Shown here piece after piece: positions 55,553 to 59,063 of a stretch of 59,063 nucleotides of DNA. The translations under genes were made by a program, and so were the position numbers. Source of the DNA: Actinomycetes bacterium (GTDB lineage Bacteria > Actinomycetota > Acidimicrobiia > Acidimicrobiales > Acidimicrobiaceae). Position 1 is the stretch's first letter; the number at the start of each line of letters is the position of its first letter. The stretch spans positions 1 through 59,063 of the forward strand of contig JAJYGA010000019.1 in NCBI GenBank assembly GCA_021785255.1, in the 5' to 3' direction. Under the pieces are notes generated by a model, which was not told where the DNA came from, searched no databases, and saw only the letters and a program-made list of their open reading frames with translations.

Positions 55553-57136
55553 CTATAGCGACAGAACTTCACCCGTGCCAGCGATGCCGGATTCGGGTGA
55601 ACGATGGAAATCAACTTCAAAGTGGGTTAGAGCGCTTCGAACAGGCATTGGCGTCAGGGACCCCATTGCGCAGAGCGAGCCACTCGTCATCAAATCACAA
55701 AGTTCGTCAAGAAGTTTGAGATTCGCTATTCGCTGATCGTCAGCGATAATGCGATTAATCACCTCAACGCCTCTTACTGCTCCCACGCGACACGGTGTGC
55801 ACTTTCCGCAGGACTCCTCTGCACAAAACTCCATGGCAAAGCGTGCTTGTCGAGCCATGTCAACACTTTCATCAAACACAACGATTCCGCCGTGGCCTAC
55901 CATGGCATCAATCTCAGCAAAACTTTCATAATCTAACGGAACATCGAAAGCAGTTGTCGGCAAGTACGCTCCTAATGGTCCTCCTACTTGCACGGCACGT
56001 ATAGGAAGGCCTGAACGAGTTCCTCCGCCGTATTCGTTAACTAACGTATGGAGAGTAACGCCAAAGGGCAACTCTACTATTCCTCCCCTTGCCACATTGC
56101 CGCCTATCTGGAATACCTGAGTACCCCTCGAACGACCGACTCCAAGGGATTGGTAGATCTCTGGCCCGTCTTGGATTATGCGCGGCACCGAAGCGAGCGT
56201 CAAAATGTTGTTTATTACCGTGGGTTTTCCGAATAACCCAGCGTGTGCTGGTAGCGGCGGCTTTGATCGAACAATGCCTCGGTGCCCTTCAAGGCTCTCG
56301 AGCATAGCGGTCTCTTCTCCGCATATGTAAGAACCCGCGCCAACACGAATTGAAAGATTGAACTTGTGGTCAGTACCGAGAACGCTTGAGCCTAACCAAC
56401 CCCGACCATATGAAACTTCGATGGCTGTACGCATTGTCGCAATAGCGTCGGGATATTCTGATCGTACGTAAATCAATCCCTCGGTAGCACCCGTTGCTAT
56501 ACCTGCAATTATCATTCCCTCAATTACAGCGAATGGGTTACCTTCCATTAGCATTCGATCGACGAAGGTGCCGCTGTCGCCCTCATCTGCGTTTGCACAG
56601 ACATACTTTATATCATCGGCGGGAGTCTCAAGGACGGTACTCCATTTGACGCCGGTTGGGAAACCAGCACCACCGCGACCTCGAAGACCCGACTGCTTGA
56701 TGACTTCGACAATCTCTTCAGGTTTCATTTCGACGGCTTTGTGTAGTCCGCTGAGACCACCGTGTGCTTCGTAATCCTCTGCCGAAAGTGGGTCTATTGC
56801 ACCAACCAATCCGAAGGTATAACGTGTTTGGCCTGCTAGCCAAGGAATCTCGTCGACGTGCCCTAGACTCAACCGATGATCGCCGCCTTCGAATAACCCT
56901 GCAGCGACGAGATCGTCAACATCTTCAAGTGCCACGGGTCCATAGCCGAAACGGCCCTTTTCGGTAACTACCTCCACCAACGGTTCCAGCCAAAGCATAC
57001 CTCGCGATCCATTGCGTACGATGTTTACAGGTATACCGGCCTTCTCGGCCGACTCTCTAATGGCGGTAGCTACTTCGTCGGACCCCACCGAACGTGAAGC
57101 TGAGTCTTTTGGAACATATATCGTTTTCATGCTCAT
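55553..57136 (-). CDS. fdsB: formate dehydrogenase beta subunit (NuoF-like, FMN/NAD)
   Basis: Diaphorase subunit that carries FMN and one [4Fe-4S] and reduces NAD+. 527 residues: an N-terminal thioredoxin-like region, GLRGRGGAGFPTGVKW (NADH/FMN loop), NADEGDSGTFVDR, the GAGSYICGEETAML motif, and C-terminal cluster ligands C443, C446, C449 (ESCGKCTPCR) plus C489. Tightly spaced between fdsG (3 bases) and fdsA (16 bases). A NuoF of complex I is excluded by the FdsA partner. Confidence 0.93.
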   Translation of the reverse strand: MSMKTIYVPKDSASRSVGSDEVATAIRESAEKAGIPVNIVRNGSRGMLWLEPLVEVVTEKGRFGYGPVALEDVDDLVAAGLFEGGDHRLSLGHVDEIPWLAGQTRYTFGLVGAIDPLSAEDYEAHGGLSGLHKAVEMKPEEIVEVIKQSGLRGRGGAGFPTGVKWSTVLETPADDIKYVCANADEGDSGTFVDRMLMEGNPFAVIEGMIIAGIATGATEGLIYVRSEYPDAIATMRTAIEVSYGRGWLGSSVLGTDHKFNLSIRVGAGSYICGEETAMLESLEGHRGIVRSKPPLPAHAGLFGKPTVINNILTLASVPRIIQDGPEIYQSLGVGRSRGTQVFQIGGNVARGGIVELPFGVTLHTLVNEYGGGTRSGLPIRAVQVGGPLGAYLPTTAFDVPLDYESFAEIDAMVGHGGIVVFDESVDMARQARFAMEFCAEESCGKCTPCRVGAVRGVEVINRIIADDQRIANLKLLDELCDLMTSGSLCAMGSLTPMPVRSALTHFEVDFHRSPESGIAGTGEVLSL

Positions 57137-57139
57137 GGT

Positions 57140-57634
57140 TCATCCACCGGACCGTAGTAGCGGATCCAGATGTGAATCAAGTTTGGCTTCATCGAGACGA
57201 CCTATTAGTCGATCGCCAATCATCCCAGAGGGGCCTAAAGCACAGTTGCCAAGACAAAATACCTGTTCTAAGCCGATTTGCCCATCGGCACTGGATTCGC
57301 CTATAGCTATCCCGAGGCGTTTGCTGGCGTAGGCAACCAGTCTTTCCGCTCCAACAGCTTGACATGCCTCGGCACGACATAACTTTACGACAGTAGCTGC
57401 TGGTGGCTTTTCGCGATAATCTCGATAAAAGCTAATCACGCCCTGTACTTCGGCTTTGGAAAGGTTCAACATATCTGCAATAATTGGCACAACGCGCTCA
57501 TCCAGATATCCTAGGTCGTTCTGAACCATATGGAGGACCTCAAGAAGAGAGCCGCCTAGACGTACCCCTTCCGCAGCTAACGTTCTTACTCGATTTTCGT
57601 CATACATTGCAGGTTCTTCTGCGGTACCGTTCAT
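57140..57634 (-). CDS. fdsG: formate dehydrogenase gamma subunit (NuoE-like)
   Basis: [2Fe-2S] thioredoxin-fold subunit, 164 residues, with the four expected ligands C86, C91 (KLCRAEACQAVG), C127 and C131 (FCLGNCALGPSG). First gene of fdsGBA. The ATG at 57632-57634 follows aaggagat at an ideal distance. An FdsC/FdhD sulfurtransferase, usually in the same operon, is not in the window. Confidence 0.92.
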   Translation of the reverse strand: MNGTAEEPAMYDENRVRTLAAEGVRLGGSLLEVLHMVQNDLGYLDERVVPIIADMLNLSKAEVQGVISFYRDYREKPPAATVVKLCRAEACQAVGAERLVAYASKRLGIAIGESSADGQIGLEQVFCLGNCALGPSGMIGDRLIGRLDEAKLDSHLDPLLRSGG

Positions 57635-58388
57635 TCAGTATCTCCTTCCCGGAGATTCCACTGTGATAAGCATAACCGAGGCCTCTCTTATTGTCAAAAT
57701 ACCTATTATCCAGTTGCTGCTCTCTTACTTTCTTGGCCAAGCGAGTGTCAAGTTGTGCAAGCCATTCCCGGCATCAGTTAGAGTGAAGATGTGTGGCCAC
57801 CGCCATACAGGTATTTGTTGCCACGACATATCGCTGAAAGCGTCAAGGAAAATGGAATGTCGAACTCCAAGTATTTATATGTTGCAGGGCTCATTGGTGA
57901 GTAACTCTTTGGTGCATGGCGACCGTAAGACAAGGAACAAGGCCTTTTCGAATGTGACCAATAGAGACAAATAGCCTTTAGTTCGCAGCGTAATCATCGA
58001 TACCAGTCCAAGAAGGTTTGAATTTTGATGCCATGAGCTTCAGATTGGAAAGTGTTACGGATCTCAGAGAAGGCTTGCAATTATTCGTTGCTTTATTTCA
58101 AGAATTGGAGAAAGAGCACGAATGCCAAGCGCAGGTAATTCCTTGCTTGAGCGGATCGTGCTCTTTCTTGATCAAACTATCATTCACCTTGTTATTTTAT
58201 ATTTTCTTGCTAACGTTGGCTAAGACACTCGGGACTTCCTTTTTATTCTTTCGAGAACTAGTATGCGTAATGCGTAATGCGGTGTGCGGAACTCCTCGAC
58301 TTTGATACCTTCACTGTGCATCGCTAGATTATGCGTGTCAGTTCTTGCTGGCATTACACGATTTTGCGACAGCTCGTGAATGTTCTGA
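57635..58388 (-). other. 754-base spacer upstream of fdsGBA
   Basis: No convincing gene on either strand; short plus-strand ORFs at 57663-57974 and 58018-58305 lack ribosome sites and protein-like composition. It should hold the fdsG promoter. It also contains the long inverted repeat at 58110-58167 and a small tandem repeat, atgcgta x2 plus atgcg, at 58263-58281. Confidence 0.4.
58110..58167. repeat. 12-bp inverted repeat forming a two-tier stem-loop
   Basis: Perfect arms gaaagagcacga (58110-58121) and tcgtgctctttc (58156-58167), with a second inner stem caagc (58125-58129) / gcttg (58145-58149). Not followed by a T-tract on either strand except ttct/tctt, so it is not a clear intrinsic terminator. 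Possible roles: structured RNA, regulator binding site for the formate dehydrogenase operon, or terminator of the transporter transcript. Confidence 0.7.
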
Positions 58389-58985
58389 CTAAACGGGCCA
58401 GTGAAAACCTATGGTGAAGTTCAGAGTTACGGCAAACATCATATACATAAGCCATACAGCTGTCAAGAGATGGAAGAGGCCAAGAAGTTTTTCGCCGTAA
58501 GCTCCTAACTCCGGAAGGTTGGGCCTTAAGCTGGCGAAGATATCGGCCACGTATACACAGATCAGCAGAATAAAGATAAGTGCGACAGGAATATCCCCGG
58601 CACCCAGGAAAACCATGGTCCCTAAGATAGAGATCATCAAAAATCCTACGGCCATGCCTACATTTACCCTGACATCCACTTTACCATGCAGACGGTTCCA
58701 CCCCATGGCGAACCAATGGATACCATAGGAAGTGAACGCCAGTCCTGCCATATAAAGCGGCGGTGCCTTAAACGTACCGAACAAAGTTAGCCCAGCAAAT
58801 ATGAAGAGCCCTGCTACGAATTGGAAGAATCCTGGAAGCCAGATTCCCCACATACCGGTACCCCAATCGACATCTGCATTTCGCTTGGGCCAACCAAAGA
58901 GCTCTTGCGGCCCGTATATTAAATAACCGGTACCTAAGCCCATGAACCCTAGGTGACTGGTGTCTTTCGTGGTGATATAGGTCAT
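58389..58985 (-). CDS. GPR1/FUN34/YaaH (AceTr) family transporter
   Basis: 198-residue integral membrane protein with six hydrophobic helices, of the acetate/succinate channel-transporter family (SatP/YaaH). Seen: LGFMGLGTGYLI at the N-terminus, GFFQFVAGLFIFAGLTLFGT, and LAFTSYGIHWFAMGW, matching the family's FTSYG.FW segment. Substrates in the family are monocarboxylates. It lies upstream of fdsGBA on the same strand, so uptake of formate or acetate is an attractive guess, not shown. ATG after agaggg. Confidence 0.75.
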   Translation of the reverse strand: MTYITTKDTSHLGFMGLGTGYLIYGPQELFGWPKRNADVDWGTGMWGIWLPGFFQFVAGLFIFAGLTLFGTFKAPPLYMAGLAFTSYGIHWFAMGWNRLHGKVDVRVNVGMAVGFLMISILGTMVFLGAGDIPVALIFILLICVYVADIFASLRPNLPELGAYGEKLLGLFHLLTAVWLMYMMFAVTLNFTIGFHWPV

Positions 58986-59063
58986 TGAAGCCCTCTACTT
59001 GTGATCACCAAAACATGCTAGGTAATGTAGTAATTTGTGCAGTCTAAGTTCGCGATTTGCCGT

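Noticed and set aside
57663-58305. Two plus-strand ORFs upstream of fdsG
   Set aside because: No ribosome sites, irregular composition, and the second spans the large inverted repeat.

Overview
The window reads as one stretch of a chromosome from an actinobacterium of moderate GC (hand-sampled lines fall mostly between the low 40s and the high 50s percent). The evidence is a complete GlgE maltosyltransferase operon, a MurA with Asp in place of the catalytic Cys as in mycobacteria, a 32-residue bS22-type ribosomal peptide, a long AtpH, and a secreted CAP-domain protein ending in 'GYWLVASDGGVFSFGDA' repeats of the kind common in Acidimicrobiia. An acidimicrobial host (Acidithrix/Ferrimicrobium-like) is my inference and has not been tested. 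GTG and TTG start codons are very frequent.

Layout. 1-4.9 kb: argS (5' truncated), lysA, hom, thrC (aspartate-family amino acids). 5.1-11 kb: a termination and translation cluster of rho, rpmE, an unrecognised gene, prfA, prmC and tsaC. 11.2-22.9 kb: glyA, a WecA-type glycosyl-phosphate transferase, two small membrane proteins, the full F-type ATP synthase operon atpBEFHAGDC, and a 2H-phosphoesterase/GNAT fusion overlapping the converging glpX. 24.4-27.5 kb: murA, meaB, enoyl-CoA hydratase. 27.5-37.1 kb: glgP on the minus strand, diverging from glgE-treS-mak-glgB, the trehalose/maltose-1-phosphate route to alpha-glucan.

37.1-46.7 kb is the accessory-looking part, with long non-coding spacers. 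It holds an AbiE-type (type IV) toxin-antitoxin pair whose toxin is interrupted by an in-frame TGA, a TRIC-family channel, the CAP/repeat protein, small orphan ORFs, galT with an SRPBCC gene, and a NifS-like cysteine desulfurase with a membrane protein. 46.7-52.3 kb returns to housekeeping genes: rsmI, metG, tatD, rsmA, ispE, an intrinsic terminator, the bS22 micro-gene on the minus strand, and tRNA-Gln(TTG). 52.5-59 kb, all on the minus strand, holds an FdsGBA-type NAD-dependent molybdenum formate dehydrogenase, with an FdsD-like domain fused to the C-terminus of FdsA, and a GPR1/FUN34/YaaH-type transporter upstream.

I see no CRISPR array, intact insertion sequence, rRNA or prophage. Most of the window is ordinary core genome. 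The items most worth following up are the FdsA-FdsD fusion, the AbiEii nonsense codon, the 2H-GNAT fusion, the unrecognised gene between rpmE and prfA, the exact 74-bp duplication in the CAP protein, and several structured leaders and spacers.
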